Origin: Sambucus nigra
Taxonomy: Eukaryota; Streptophyta; Magnoliopsida; Dipsacales; Adoxaceae
DNA: 64,000 nucleotides
Direction: 5' to 3'
NCBI GenBank assembly: GCA_949130495.1
Contig: OX422214.1
Coordinates: 5,316,046 to 5,380,045, forward strand
The position numbers and the translations under genes are program-made. This document shows, one piece after another, positions 10,859 through 22,975 of this stretch (the first letter of the stretch is position 1; every line of letters begins with the position of its first letter). The notes below the pieces were generated by a model. That model ran no database searches. It saw only the letters and a list, made by a program, of their open reading frames with translations, and was not told the DNA's origin.

Positions 10859-11566
10859 CCCATTGCTAAGTGGGATAAAGACCAATGTTATTGTGAAATT
10901 ATACCTATTAACCCAGACGCCACTATCAATGACGGAACCTATAAGAAAGGATATTCACAAGAAGACAGGGAAGAATTCAAGAAAGATATAGATGAAATGT
11001 TTAAGTTAGGAATTATTAGAGAAAGTAAAAGTAGAGATAATAGCCTCGCATTCTATGTTCAAAATGAATTTGAATGTAAAAGAGGAAAAAGACGCATGGT
11101 TATAGATTATAGACAATTAAATAAGAATTGTGAATTTGATTCTTATAAGATACCATACAAGAATAATTTAATCAATTTGATTGCAGAAATATTTATATTT
11201 AGCAAGTTTGATTGCAAATCAGGCTTCTGGAAAATTAAGATGCATCCATACATTATTACTTGGACAGCCTTTAGTGTGCCCCAAGGTAAATATGACTGGC
11301 TAGTTATGCCATTTGGATACTTTAATGCTCCTCAAGTATTCCAAAGAAGAATGGATAATATATTTAGACGTTATTCAGAATTTTTTCTCATTTACATAGA
11401 TGACATTTTTATAGCCAGTAAGACTGAGATAGAGCATGTAGACCATCTTAAAAAGATTGTTTTAGAATTAGACAAACATGGTATTGTTATTTCTGAAAGT
11501 AAAATTCAATTATTTCAGACTGAGATAGACTTTGTGGGAATGCACATTAATAAAGGAAAATTATAA
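10859..11566 (+). pseudogene. EPRV reverse transcriptase domain (palm and fingers intact)
   Basis: The longest undisturbed piece of the viral block: one frame is open from near 10859 to 11566. It contains the usual RT series in order: RMVIDYRQLN (11096), IFSKFDCKSGFW (11196), AFSVPQGKYDWLVMPFG (11270-11320), APQVFQRRMD and the catalytic YIDD (11393-11404). It would copy pregenomic RNA into DNA in virion-like particles. The frame is closed by a stop after HINKGKL, where the connection domain begins. This is a fragment of a polyprotein, not an independent gene. Confidence 0.85.
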
Positions 11567-12449
11567 ATAGCGGAACACATAACCAAAAAGATTCTTGAGT
11601 TTCCTGACCAACTCAAAGATAGAAAATAATTACAATCATTTTTAGGATTGCTTAATTGTGTTGCAGACTTTATTAAAGACATTGCTTCAAAAAGAAAAAT
11701 CCTAACTTCCAAATTAAAATGAATTGACAAGACTAACCATTTTTATTGGACTAAAGATGATTTTGAAGTTATAAGACAAAATAAAACAACAGTAAAAATT
11801 ATCCCCTTGGTTGAACTACCAAATGCTAAAGACCAATTTATAGTAGAGACAGATGCATCTGATAAACAATGGGGAGAAGTATAATTTACCATTGATAATT
11901 AGGCTAAAAAGAAGAAACTTTGTGGATATAGTTCTGGAACCTTTACAGAGCCAGAAACAAGATACATTACCCATAAAAAAAGAAGTTTTAGCTATAGTAA
12001 GGTCAAGAGAAAAATATATGCTTTTTCTTAAACCTAAACATTTTACTGTGTATACTGACTCTTCTTATGCAGTAAAATTTAGAGATTTAGACTTGTCCAA
12101 ATCAAGGACTAATAGACTTATTATATGACAACAATTGCTTAATGGTTATAACTTCTTTGTTATACATATTAAGGGAAGTAAAAATACAATTCCAGACATT
12201 ATATCAAGAGAACCAATGTTTGCTATCACTAATATGATATCATGTTTTATGTTGCAAACAGAAGACTTAGACATCATGAGTTCCTCCGACACAAATAGAC
12301 TGAACAAAGAAGACGTTGCAGACTATCATAGACACGTAAGACCAAATGTTGGTGTAACGCAAAGACATAATCATATTCAAGACTTTGAAGAAAGACCAAT
12401 CCTTGAGAACTTTAATGATATCTTGGTTCCTCCAGTAAAATCTGGATAA
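11567..12449 (+). pseudogene. EPRV RNase H and polyprotein C-terminal segment
   Basis: The connection and RNase H follow the RT with several stops and a frame change. The motif ETDASD (about 11845) is in the RT frame, whereas KKEVLAIV and YTDSSYA (about 11975-12075) are in another frame, ending at 12128. The domain end HIKGSKNTIPDIISR is in the frame 12135-12449. These match the order of the RNase H D-E-D residues in Caulimoviridae. Stops at 11564, 11881 and 12126, plus the frameshift, show decay. Confidence 0.7.
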
Positions 12450-12949
12450 GATATTATTTCTAAAAATAGACTCATTGGGAAAATGTGCTTTCCCTAATAT
12501 AGACCCGATCAAAGATATCCAGAGTTGATCAAATTTAGACAAGAATTTTCAGAAGATGAAAATACTCTTATAGACGCCCTTTGGTAGAATGTTTAAAATA
12601 GACTTTGGATAGAATTCAAGAATAATCTGGTAGCTTTTGCTAGATTCATGAGACTCCAAAGATGTGAAGTCACCCAGCTCAGTAGGACTGCTATTCTTAG
12701 ACCACAGACGTAGACTTATGATCAGACTCTGGGAGAATCCTCCCAAACTAGACCTACTGATAATTTTGGTCATAATATTCTTCCAATATCAAAAGACTAT
12801 CAGAAAGACGCCAATAGCATTGTTGAACATTTAAATATGTTATTATCTAAGACTAATGGAAGTGCCTTAATGATGAGAGGTTTCATTAAAGACATTCCAA
12901 AGATTTATCTTTCTGGGAAAGCAAAGATTGCCCAGATAACCTTAGCAGA
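12450..12949 (+). pseudogene. EPRV ORF downstream of RT (ORF4-like), part before the insertion
   Basis: Short frames follow RNase H. The last one (about 12785-12949, with LLSKTNGSALMMRGFIKD) reads directly into the retrotransposon insertion. If the insertion and one copy of its GCAGA duplication are removed, the frame continues at 22279 without a shift. I recognise no domain. A protein downstream of RNase H is unusual in badnaviruses but present in tungroviruses, as well as the inclusion-body proteins of other genera. Confidence 0.45.
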
Positions 12950-15944
12950 TGTAACAACCCTCGATTCTGGGAGGCTCATTTTATACTGATTTTACCGCAT
13001 AAGGTAATTATATAAAATGTGGGGACTGGAATAAATATTAATTTAATGAATTGAAAGTTAATATTTACTAGATTGATGCATATTTACTATATGTGAAAGT
13101 AAATAACATCAAGTTGCATGTCTGTAGTGTCATGTATTTCAAATGGCCTTTTAGTTTAAATTATTTTGGAACTCCAAATAATTTATAAAATTTCCGGATG
13201 CCAGTTTAGAGGGTGTAGTTAGTCTCAGAAGGTGCGAGACAGTCAAAATAAGTGCCATATTGTATTTTTGTGTTTCGGGCACTTTTACCTGGTTTTAGCT
13301 TATATACGTATTTGCGAGTCATTTTAATGTGGTATTAACCATTTAAGTTGGGAGTTTTAACCTAAGCCACGATTTTAGTCTTCTAAATCCCTTATTTTCC
13401 CCATTTTATGTCTTGAACATAGAGAGAGACAAAGAGAGAAAGAAGAGGAAGAGAAAAGAGGAGAATGAGAGAGAGATTTGAAGATGGAGGATTTGGGATT
13501 GCTTCTTCTCCAAACAAATCTGAGATATCAACCCTAAGGCAAGTTTTCTACTTGCTAATATGTGATTTAAGATGCATAAATTGTATGATAGTTGTGTATT
13601 TACATTTATGGCTTAAATGTAGAATTTGTGGGATTTAAACCCTAGTCTTGATTTATGTTGAAGAAATTGTGGGTTTTGATGGTTAATAATCATGTAGATT
13701 AGTTTGGGGTAGATTTTTATTGTTGGATGTGTATCAAAAGGAAGAGATTTGAAGTTTGGAGGATTTAGGGTTCATAACCCTTCGTAGCCATTTTTGGCAG
13801 ATTTGCAGGTCCGAATCGATTCGGCCCCTTGGGCGAATCGATTCGCTAAGGGATATTGGCAGGTCAGCATAACCCGAATCGATTCGGGTTAAGACCGAAT
13901 CGATTCAGACAATTGAAGAATATTGGTTTAGTAGTCCGAACCGATTCGCTTTTTGGGCGAATCGATTCGCTAGGGCGAATCGATTCGTTTTCCTGCTGTT
14001 TTTGAGTTAATTTTATAACTCAATTTCAATCCTTTTCTTTAAATATAGGGACTAGGAACCTTCTTGAATGAAGTAAACTTAGAGTCCTAGAGTGTGAGAT
14101 GAGTTAGATGTCTACCCTACATTAGGAATGGGTTATGTGGGGATTTTTCCGGGGTTAGGCCTATTAATGATAAAACATTCTTTTCTTCTAGTTAATTATT
14201 ATAAAACTAGGAGATGTAGTGTTATGTTCGGGAGACCTTAGGAGCTTAATTAAGCTATACTAGTTTTGATGGTTTATATTACCACCCCAAAAGAATGGTT
14301 GGAGATTTTAAAAGTTCGATTGAACTATGTTAACCTTGGTGGTTCATAATAACGCCATAAAGGTGAGTTTGGAGAATAAATTGAATGTCATTTCATTCCT
14401 TCGAAAGATGATAACCTTGGGGTTCTAAAATAACCTCCTAGAATGCTTTGAGATAATGAAGAGTTTATTTACTCCTTTGAGGTTGTAGAGTTGATATAAG
14501 CTATCGTATGACTATGGATGGTAAGTTAGATTATTTACAAAATAAATAGAAATGGTTTCGAATAAAATGAAACATATACGTGGAATGGAAATGAAATGGT
14601 AACGGTATTGATATTAGTAAATGATAAATTACTTAACCCTGAAACCGGTAAATAATGGTTTACTTAATTTTCGTTATGATAAATAAAATGGTTTAAACAC
14701 ACCTCTCTAAATGACATCATAAGGGAAGTCCGCACGTGAGGTGAAGCCCCCTGGCTAATGAATGCAGGGTGGATATAGTCCTAGGCTATGGGAGCGCTTA
14801 TTGTTGTATATTTTTCTGCGATGGGTAGGAGATTCTGGGTGTGGTCTTGACTACCCCGCAGCCTCATGGCCGCTTCCCGACGTCTTGCGATATAGGTGCC
14901 CAGGTTGTCTAATGATAGGCCCTGGAAGATGATGGTCATTTAGGGGCGCGCACAGTGGGGAAACCCGGACGGGCGGTCTTAGAATTCGTTATATGTATAT
15001 AATTATAACAGTTCATAATCAAGTGGGACTTGATGTATTTGATATGCCATATAGAGCATGATGGAGTGCCACAAAGAGCACATATAAATGCCACAAAGAG
15101 CATTTGAAAATGATTATTTTCCTGATAAGGAAAGGATTTTTACAAAAGGTAAAATTGAGATGAAATTTCCTTAAAGAGCAAAAGATTGTGATTATATATA
15201 TATACTTCCTGCTAAGGAAAAGATATATGAAATAATTGGTACATTTGGTGAAGTTTTTAGTTTAATGCTTCTTATTTTTGTTCCTGGTTAGCTTATGTTT
15301 TAAATTGTATAGGTTGCTTCTTATTTCTCTTTTTTCACGATTTATCATACATAACTGTCATACTCTTTATTCATCTGGTAATCAAATAGAACCGGGCCCT
15401 GACCTGGTTACATTCTTGTTGAATATTCACCTTGTCTCTGCTCAGGTACTCCGCCGCAAGGATGCCTGATTTGAATTCCCATTCCGATGTTTTCGACGAG
15501 CCGTGATGCATTGCGGGTATTACGGGATACATTTGGTATAGACGTTTTCACTTTTTATTCTAGTTAAGATCAAGTCTTTTATTCGGGCGAGAGGCCCAAG
15601 CTTTTGTAAATGTCTAATGTAATGTAATAAGTAACTTATTGTACTTGCGTATTATTGGTGTATCAGTTAGTGACCGGTTACCTATTCGGTCTTTTTTATC
15701 GTATTCTTGTTCTATTATTTATATATGTCTTGGGGTTTCCCTTATCTTTCAGGAATTGGGTTGTTTGTTTTCATTTATTTACTTTCAAATCAAAAATTTT
15801 TGGCAACCCGTTTTCTGAAATATTGGGTGGTTATCCTGGATACTCTATATTTTTATTATGATGCTGAGAATGATTCCATCCATGATTCCGTTATATTGGA
15901 GTATTGGGTTGGCCACCCCTTATTTTGGTGAGCGGGTTGTCACA
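12950..15944 (+). repeat. 5' LTR of the LARD-like element
   Basis: 2,995 bases, TG...CA ends. A TATA-like CTTATATACG lies at about 13299. A purine-rich AGAGAGAC/GAGAGAAAG block follows at 13420-13480, resembling a 5' transcribed leader. A palindrome cluster lies at 13811-13987. The end GTTGTCACA abuts the PBS. Open frames in it (for example 15278-15469 and 15655-15931) are repeated in the other LTR and show no protein similarity. Confidence 0.9.
13811..13987. repeat. CGAATCGATTCG palindrome cluster in the 5' LTR
   Basis: Seven copies of the word C-G-A-A-(T/C)-CGATTCG lie within 177 bases. Several are extended palindromes with matching outer bases (CCGAATCGATTCGG, GCGAATCGATTCGC, CCCGAATCGATTCGGG). 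One copy has CGAACCGATTCG and one ends in CAG instead of CGG. The outer bases differ between copies but stay complementary to each other. Confidence 0.9.
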
Positions 15945-15946
15945 GA

Positions 15947-15958
15947 TGGTATCAGAGC
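15947..15958 (+). other. Primer binding site for tRNA-iMet
   Basis: TGGTATCAGAGC, complementary to the 3' end of plant initiator tRNA-Met, starts two bases after the LTR. It is followed by ATCAGGTTCTAG, as in elements A, C and D. Confidence 0.9.
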
Positions 15959-18900
15959 ATCAGGTTCTAGAGTCCTTAGGAATCTGTGTGGACGCCTTAA
16001 GTTTTCAGCATTGTTCTTGATTTGATGTAAAGCCTTAGGATTAAGATCGTTGATTTCTCTTGTATAATTTCGTTCTTCTACCATGAGGTAGAATCTATAA
16101 AATCTTTTGCGTATTCGTGTGAGAATAATAGGTCGATGGAAGAAGGGCGTTATGGGAAGGTTTGTGGAGAACTGTAAGTTGTGGTCTGGGATGAGGACCG
16201 CTTTAGAGGCCGCTCCCTTTTTGTAGCACTTTCTTGTCTCGCTATTACGACTACAAATTTTAGTCGATGTAGTTTCCCAAGTACCGCTAGAAGTAGGAAG
16301 TGGTACTAAACTTGAAAATTCACGCGATGTTATATTGAAGTGGAGAAGTGCCCTGTAGTAGAATGGAGGAAAATCCTTCACCCATAGAAGAAGTGTTGTG
16401 GTGATGAAAATGTGGTCACTATATTCGTGGGTGCCAGAAGTTTGACCCATAGAGACGCCCGGTGGATACTTGCAATGGCGAGTTTCTCTGGGATAATTGG
16501 ACTGAGGAGAAGGTGGATTCCCAAATGTTCACAAGACGTTCGGTTAAAGACCAATGGTGAATAAGGTGTTGTACGGTTAGGGAGATGAGATCATGCACCA
16601 TAAAGTGAGAGGCTCCAAAATAGGTGTTGTTAACACTTCTGATGGAGTGAGAATCTTGAAACCCCATCGGTGGACACCCACCTGGGGAGGTTTCATTAAA
16701 CTGAGGAAGAGGAGGCCAAGAGCGTGTCCTCTTTTATTGAGAAAGTAAGAGGGACTGCATGGGCAATTATTGTCAGCCAGAGTCAGAATAACGGCTATGA
16801 TGTGGAGTATAGAACCACTCATTTTCAACTACGTTGAGTGGAGAGCAAGGGCAAGAGTCAAGTGCCTGGTTGGGGAGTTGGTGGAGATAATGTTGGTATG
16901 TGTAAGGCTCGAATATGGAGTCTGAGAACCATTAGTATTGACCCGGAGTGCTTGGCAAATTGTGGAGGGAATTCTACCTTATAGGTGGGTAGTGTATATT
17001 CCTTAGGATAAGATTTAGTAGTATTGTGTCTACGATAGACTCAGGTGTGTATATTGAGCTTGTAGTAGTATTTACGCTATTATAGAAGAGTAATTGTATG
17101 ACTTCCATGGTATGGAAGTTCTATTTTTCTTCACTCGTTATGACGCGAGTGATGATATTTTTAAATGTATATGTGTCACATGTGTTACTTGGTTTGAGTG
17201 TTCTATTGTTTATGTGCTTTGTGTGTGAATTCTATGACTTATCTCCGCGACCAACAAAGTTAAGTAGTAATGCATATGAGGGGTTCCTTGTTTGGATTCC
17301 GCTTTTGCGAGATGCTCCACGCGTGAACCTTAACGACGTTGGGAGTGGAGAGAAGCCATATTTCCTTTCTCTTATTTCATATATAGAATGCTAAGGTAAA
17401 GTCTAGAAGTAGAATCTTATTTGTAGAATTGTAAAGTAGAATTGTACAGATCCCGATCATGTGTCTTAGACCGTCACATCTTAATGACCGACGATGCGAG
17501 GTAGTAGTGTAACGGGAGGGTTCCTTGTCTGGATTTCGCTTCGGCGAGACGTCCCACGCATGAACCCGAGAGAATGTCGGAAGTTGAGTAAGGTCTTGGG
17601 CACTAGGGATATATTTAGTATTATATGCTTACGATTTAGGTAGGATATATATAGATAGACCTTAGGATTTTTAGGATGTAAGACCTTGAGGGTAGGTGGT
17701 GTTAGTTTAGGAAAGCGTTAGGGAGTTGACCACGAATAAGTTGTGGGTTAACTCTATAAGGGATTAGATCCCTAGGAACGAGATTTATGGGGTCTCGAGA
17801 GGTTTGGTAGGATCGGCCGAAGGAGATGAGGCATTTCTTAGAAATAATGTTACGTTGGTAACTTCATTTCCGGGGAGTTAATAAGGACGGGTGGATCCTC
17901 ACTCCTGAGTCATAATTGTAAGCTCGAGAGTGAGTTTAATGAGTAAGTTCTGCCAAGATTGGGAAGTAATAATACTAGGGCATAGACTCACTGTTTATGC
18001 GTTGCACAAGCTTAAACTTGTGGAGAGTAATATCCTATGCTTGAATTAAGATTCATCATGGTAGTGATCACCTTAAATAGATAAGGCACTACTTCCTGGG
18101 CAGGAAATTTGGTCCTTCTCGTAAGCAACACGTTGTTGCAATATGTTGTGGGAGGAATCGAGTTGGTGCTCGGGGTTCAGAAGAACTAGTGATGGGAATG
18201 GTAATGGCATGGAAGGCCAAGTAGAACGAGCATGAATAGGAAGACTCGGTAGTAAGAGCGTTTATGTCTGTGAGTGACCATTTCACCTACTCGTGTAAAG
18301 AGAGTAGTAGTGAAACGAAGAAGGGTATTCATAGACTCCTGCATGGAACTACCGGCGTCGAATTGGCCATGATCCCATTTGAGAAAATGGTTAATCGTTT
18401 GATCGGACTGATGCATTCCCGGCCATTATGGACGGACTACTGGTAGAAGAGTATGCCCCGTTCTCGATGGAGGAATAGTAAAACCGTGGGAGGTGCCTAT
18501 TATAATAGGGTGGACCGAGACTAGATATTCATGTCGAAGGTTTAGCAAAAGTTTTCGCAAAGTAATGGGAACCGTATGGAAATGGCGTATATCCTACCAC
18601 CCTAAAGTGGATGGATGAAAGGGAGGAAAATGACTTATGCCGAAAGGCATATTACGAACGTGCGCCTTAGTATACATAGAAGATGGGAGCAGTAATGGTA
18701 TGGATGGAGATTTTCATGCAACCATTAGGTTTTGGAGTGGTCTTATGGATCATTTCCTAAGACATGGTTTCGTGAGTGGCCTAGCGTGGTCGGTTTAGTA
18801 ATTCATATACTCGATGGATGGAACCAATTGGTAATATGTTCCTTGGACTTGGAGTGGTCTCGGAACATTTCTTTAGAGATTTGGCTTTTAAGCCATACGC

Positions 18901-19267
18901 CTTGACGAGATACGTCGATGCGGGGGATAGCTGAGTAGCGTTAGGGCTAAGCCACTTAGAGTCGGTATGGATGCCCCGAGGTGAGATGTAACTTAATTCT
19001 GAATATTTGGCTAATTGTGCCGAGTCATGTGGGCATCGTGTTCCGCCGTAGGAAGCTAGAATCGATAGTTAGTGAAGAGCGCCTTGTGCTACTAGACGAG
19101 AGAACAAAAGATGATTGACTGAGATCGACAGGGTCGACCTTAGTCCGAGTCCATTTGGGACGTTGCAATAACGAGGAGTTTGTTTAGGATGGTATAATCC
19201 TAGTTTAGAGTAGTATGCCCTTATCGGATTTGGGTATGCCCGAATTTTGGGGGCAAATTTCCCTCTT
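15959..19267 (+). mobile_element. Non-coding interior of the LARD-like element
   Basis: About 3.3 kb with stops in all frames. The longest frames (such as 15920-16450 on the minus strand and 17098-17394) have no recognisable domains. No capsid, knuckle, protease, RT, RNase H or integrase motif is visible. An imperfect duplication of about 70 bases occurs at 17278-17345 and 17515-17580 (GGGTTCCTTGT(T/C)TGGATT...). The last part before the PPT (GGGGGCAAATTTCCCTC) resembles the short post-pol region of chromoviruses. Confidence 0.75.
17278..17580 (+). repeat. Imperfect direct duplication in the LARD-like interior
   Basis: The segments near 17279-17345 and 17516-17580 share GGGTTCCTTGT, GGATT(C/T)CGCTT, GCGAGA, CCCACGC-like and TGAACC words in the same order, about 237 bases apart. 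It is an old internal duplication with no coding capacity. Confidence 0.6.
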
Positions 19268-19280
19268 AAGGGGGGGAGTA
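19268..19280 (+). other. Polypurine tract
   Basis: AAGGGGGGGAGTA immediately precedes the 3' LTR. The same tract type is found on the minus strand at 55393-55406 in element C. Confidence 0.8.
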
Positions 19281-22273
19281 TGTAACAACCCTCGATTCTG
19301 GGAGGCTCATTTTATACTGATTTTACCGCATAAGGTAATTATATAAAATGTGGGGACTGGAATAAATATTAATTTAATGAATTGAAAGTTAATATTTACT
19401 AGATTGATGCATATTTACTGTATGTGAAAGTAAATAACATCAAGTTGCATGTCTGTAGTGTCATGTATTTTAAATGGCCTTTTAGTTTAAATTATTTTGG
19501 AACTCGAAATAATTTATAAAATTTCCAGATGCCAGTTTAGAGGGTGTAGTTAGTCTCGAAAGGTGCGAGACAGTCAAAATAAGTGCCATATTGTTTTTTT
19601 GTGTTTCGGGCACTTTTACCTGGTTTAGCTTATATACGTATTTGCGAGTCATTTTAATGTGGTATTAACCATTTAAGTTGGGAGTTTTAACCTAAGCCAC
19701 GATTTTAGTCTTCTAAATCCCTTATTTTCCCCATTTTATGTCTTGAACATAGAGAGAGACAAAGAGAGAAAGAAGAGGAAGAGAAAAGAGGAGAATGAGA
19801 GAGAGATTTGAAGATGGAGGATTTGGGATTGCTTCTTCTCCAAACAAATCTGAGATATCAACCCTAAGGCAAGTTTTCTACTTGCTAATATGTGATTTAA
19901 GATGCATAAATTGTATGATAGTTGTGTATTTACATTTATGGATTAAATGTAGAATTTGTGGGATTTAAACCCTAGTCTTGATTTATGTTGAAGAAATTGT
20001 GGGTTTTGATGGTTAATAATCATGTAGATTAGTTTGGGGTAGATTTTTGTTGTTGGATGTGTATGAAAAGGAAGAGATTTGAAGTTTGGAGGATTTAGGG
20101 TTCATAACCCTTCGTAGCCATTTTTGGCAGATTTGCAGGTCCGAATCGATTCGGCCCCATGGGCGAATCGATTCGCTAAGGGATATTGGCAGGTCTGCAT
20201 AACCCGAATCGATTCGGGTTAAGACCGAATCGATTCGGCCAATTGCAGAATGTTGGTTTAGTAGTCCGAACCGATTCGCTTTTTGGGCGAATCGATTCGC
20301 TAGGGCGAATCGATTCGTTTTCCTGCTGTTTTTGAGTTAATTTTATAACTCAATTTCAATCCTTTTCTTTAAATATAGGGACTAGGAACCTTCTTGAATG
20401 AAGTAAACTTAGAGTCCTAGAGTGTGAGATGAGTTAGATGTCTACCCTACATTCAGAATGGGTTATGTGGGGATTTTTCCGGGGTTAGGCCTATTAATGA
20501 TAAAGCATTCTTTTCTTCTAGTTAATTATTATAAAACTAGGAGATGTAGTGTTATGTTCGGGAGACCTTAGGAGCTTAATTAAGCTATACTAGTTTTGAT
20601 GGTTTATATTACCACCCCAAAAGAATGTTGGGAGATTTTAAAAGTTCGATTGAACTATGTTAACCTTGGTGGTTCATAATAACGCCATAAAGGTGAGTTT
20701 GGAGAATAAATTGAAAGTCATTTCATTCCTTCGAAAGATGATAACCTTGGGGTTCTAAAATAACCTCCTAGAATGCTTGGAGATAATGAAGAGTTTATTT
20801 ACTCCTTTGAGGTTGTAGAGTTGATATAAGCTATCGTATGACTATGGATGGTAAGTTAGATTATTTACAAAATAAATAGAAATGGTTTCAAATAAAATGA
20901 AACATATACGTGGAATGGAAATGAAATGGTAACGGTATTGATATTAGTAAATGATAATTTACTTAACCCTGAAACCGGTACATAATGGTTTACTTAATTT
21001 TCGTTATGATAAATAAAATGGTTTAAACACACCTCTCTAAATGACATCATAAGGGAAGTCCGCACGTGAGGTGAAGCCCCCTGGCTAATGAATGCAGGGT
21101 GGATATAGTCCTAGGCCATGGGAGCGCTTATTGTTGTATATTTTTCTGCGATGGGTAGGACATTCGGGGTGTGGTCTTGACTACCCCGCAGGCTCATGGC
21201 CGCTTCCCGACGTCTTGCGATATAGGTGCCCAGGTTGTCTAATGATAGGCCCTGGAAGATGATGGTCATTTAGGGGCGCGCACAGTGGGGAAACCCGGAT
21301 GGGCGGTCTTAGAATTCGTTATATGTATATAATTATAACAGTTCATAATCAAGTGGGACTTGATGTATTTGATATGCCATATAGAGCATGATGGAGTGCC
21401 ACAAAGAGCACATATAAATGCCACAAAGAGCATTTGAAAATGATTATTTTCCTGATAAGGAAAGGATTTTTACAAAAGGTAAAATTGAGATGAAATTTCC
21501 TTAAAGAGCAAAAGATTGTGATTATATATATATACTTCCTGCTAAGGAAAAGATATATGAAATAATTGGTACATTTGGTGAAGTTTTTAGTTCAATGCTT
21601 CTTATTTTTGTTCCTCCTTAGCTTATGTTTTAAATTGTATAGGTTGCTTCTTATTTCTCTTTTTTCACGATTTATCATACATAACTGTCATACTATTTAT
21701 TCATCTGGTAATCATATAGAACCGGGCCCTGACCTGGTTACATTCTTGTTGCATATTCATCTTGTCTCTGCTCAGGTACTCCGACGCAAGGATGCCTGAT
21801 TTGAATTCCTATTCCGATGTTTTCGACGAGCCATGATGCATTGCGGGTATTACGGAATACATTTGGTATAGACGTTTTCACTTTTTATTCTAGTTAAGAT
21901 CAAGTCTTTTATTCGGGAGAGAGGCCCAAGCTTTTGTAAATGTCTAATGTAATGTAATAAGTAACTTATTGTACTTGCGTATTATTGGTGTATCAGTTAG
22001 TGACCGGTTACCTATTCGGTCTTTTTATCGTATTCTTGTTGTATTATTTATATATGTCTTGGGGTTTCCCTTATCTTTCAGGAATTGGGTTGTTTGTTTT
22101 CATTTATTTACTTTCAAATCAAAATTTTTTGGCAACCTATTTTCGGAAATATTGGGTGGTTATCCTGGATACTCTATATTTTTATTATGATGCTGAGAAT
22201 GATTCCATCCATGATTCCGTTATATTGGAGTATTAGGCTGGCCACCCCTTATTTTGGTGAGCGGGTTGTCACA
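19281..22273 (+). repeat. 3' LTR of the LARD-like element
   Basis: 2,993 bases, collinear with the 5' LTR. Only scattered single-base differences are visible by eye (for example CCTTGGG vs CCATGGG in the palindrome cluster and AGATTTTTAT vs AGATTTTTGT). It ends TTGTCACA followed by the duplication GCAGA. Confidence 0.9.
20141..20317. repeat. CGAATCGATTCG palindrome cluster in the 3' LTR
   Basis: Same arrangement as in the 5' LTR. One copy that reads CGATTCAG in the 5' LTR reads CGATTCGG here, keeping the full palindrome. It is probably the ancestral state. Confidence 0.9.
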
Positions 22274-22278
22274 GCAGA

Positions 22279-22975
22279 CTATGGGTCTACTGGACTCGTC
22301 CAAATTGAGACTATAGAAGACTCTTATGCTCTTGGAAAAATAGTCCATGAGTATGTATAGAAGGTAGAAGACTTCCTTCCTTTATTTGCTAGAATCTATT
22401 AGATTTCCCCAAGTTCTTGTAGAGGAATGAGAGTTGAAGGATTTAGACTTATTAGATTTTCCATTTATATATTTGAATATGCTGAGATTTTATCTGAAGA
22501 CGAGACTAACGATTTAATTATTGATTAGTCCAAGCTCCAGATTGATCAAGCTATGGAGACACTAGAAATCATGGAATTATTGATAGGAGAAGACATATGG
22601 TACACTGCCTACCACAAAGAAGACCTGATAATACAAGCTGATGATCCATTCAATGGAAGGCTCAAGAAAGAATCCAAAGAAATGGTTGAGATAGCTTTGC
22701 CAGCTAGCCTTAGAATTATGGGCCTCATTGATGAATTTTTCAACGATGCCCTACTAAACCAAGACAAGGAAGAAGAAGACACGGATGGGATAAAGATGAT
22801 CCCCTCATTAGCTGAAGAATTATTAACGATAGAAGATGCCATGCACTATACCTATGCATTATTACAAGAAGACAAGACTCCATTGCAACATTCAGCTCAG
22901 ACATGCCCCACACGGGCCCCCGGAAAGCTTCTTTTAATAAAGAAGAAAGAGACCTTCACAAAGATGCTAGGTTAG
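22279..22975 (+). pseudogene. EPRV ORF4-like frame, part after the insertion
   Basis: Reads on from 12949 after removal of the insertion. A stop at 22358-22360 and two others interrupt the first half, and the second half is open from 22553 to 22975 (140 codons). The sequence is acidic and helical (LLIGEDIWYTAYHKEDL, DEFFNDALLNQDKEEEDTD), with a basic C-terminus. I recognise no family. It may correspond to the ORF downstream of the polyprotein in tungrovirus-type genomes. Confidence 0.45.

Larger units (their letters stand above)
5880..12949 (+). mobile_element. Endogenous pararetrovirus (Caulimoviridae-like), left part
   Basis: On the + strand, decayed frames follow the gene order of a badnavirus/tungrovirus-type plant pararetrovirus: small 5' frames, a putative movement region, a capsid with zinc knuckle and acidic tail, an aspartic protease, a reverse transcriptase and RNase H. 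There are no LTRs, no integrase and no flanking duplication, as expected for passive integration of viral DNA. The copy has many stops and frameshifts and cannot be expressed as a polyprotein. It is interrupted at 12949 by a later retrotransposon and resumes at 22279. The genus is not assigned. The left boundary is placed where viral-type coding starts and is uncertain by some tens of bases. Confidence 0.8.
12950..22273 (+). mobile_element. Complete non-coding LTR retrotransposon (LARD-like), inserted in the EPRV
   Basis: Two nearly identical LTRs of about 3.0 kb (12950-15944 and 19281-22273) start TGTAACAACCC and end TTGTCACA. They flank a 3.34 kb internal region with PBS and PPT but no gag or pol. 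The 5-base duplication GCAGA flanks both ends (12945-12949 and 22274-22278). Long LTRs, a non-coding interior and intact priming sites define large retrotransposon derivatives (LARDs), which depend on proteins from other elements. The sequence after the PBS matches chromovirus elements A, C and D in this window, so a chromovirus is the likely helper. LTR similarity shows a far younger age than the decayed virus it split. Confidence 0.9.

Noticed and set aside
12950..22273. Interpretation of the two 3 kb repeats as a segmental duplication
   Set aside because: TG...CA ends, PBS, PPT and a 5-base target duplication identify them as LTRs of one insertion.
15278..22360. Hydrophobic frames near 15278-15931 and 21566-22360 that look like membrane proteins
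   Set aside because: They are the same LTR sequence in two copies, without plausible gene structure or similarity. The T-rich composition explains the hydrophobicity.
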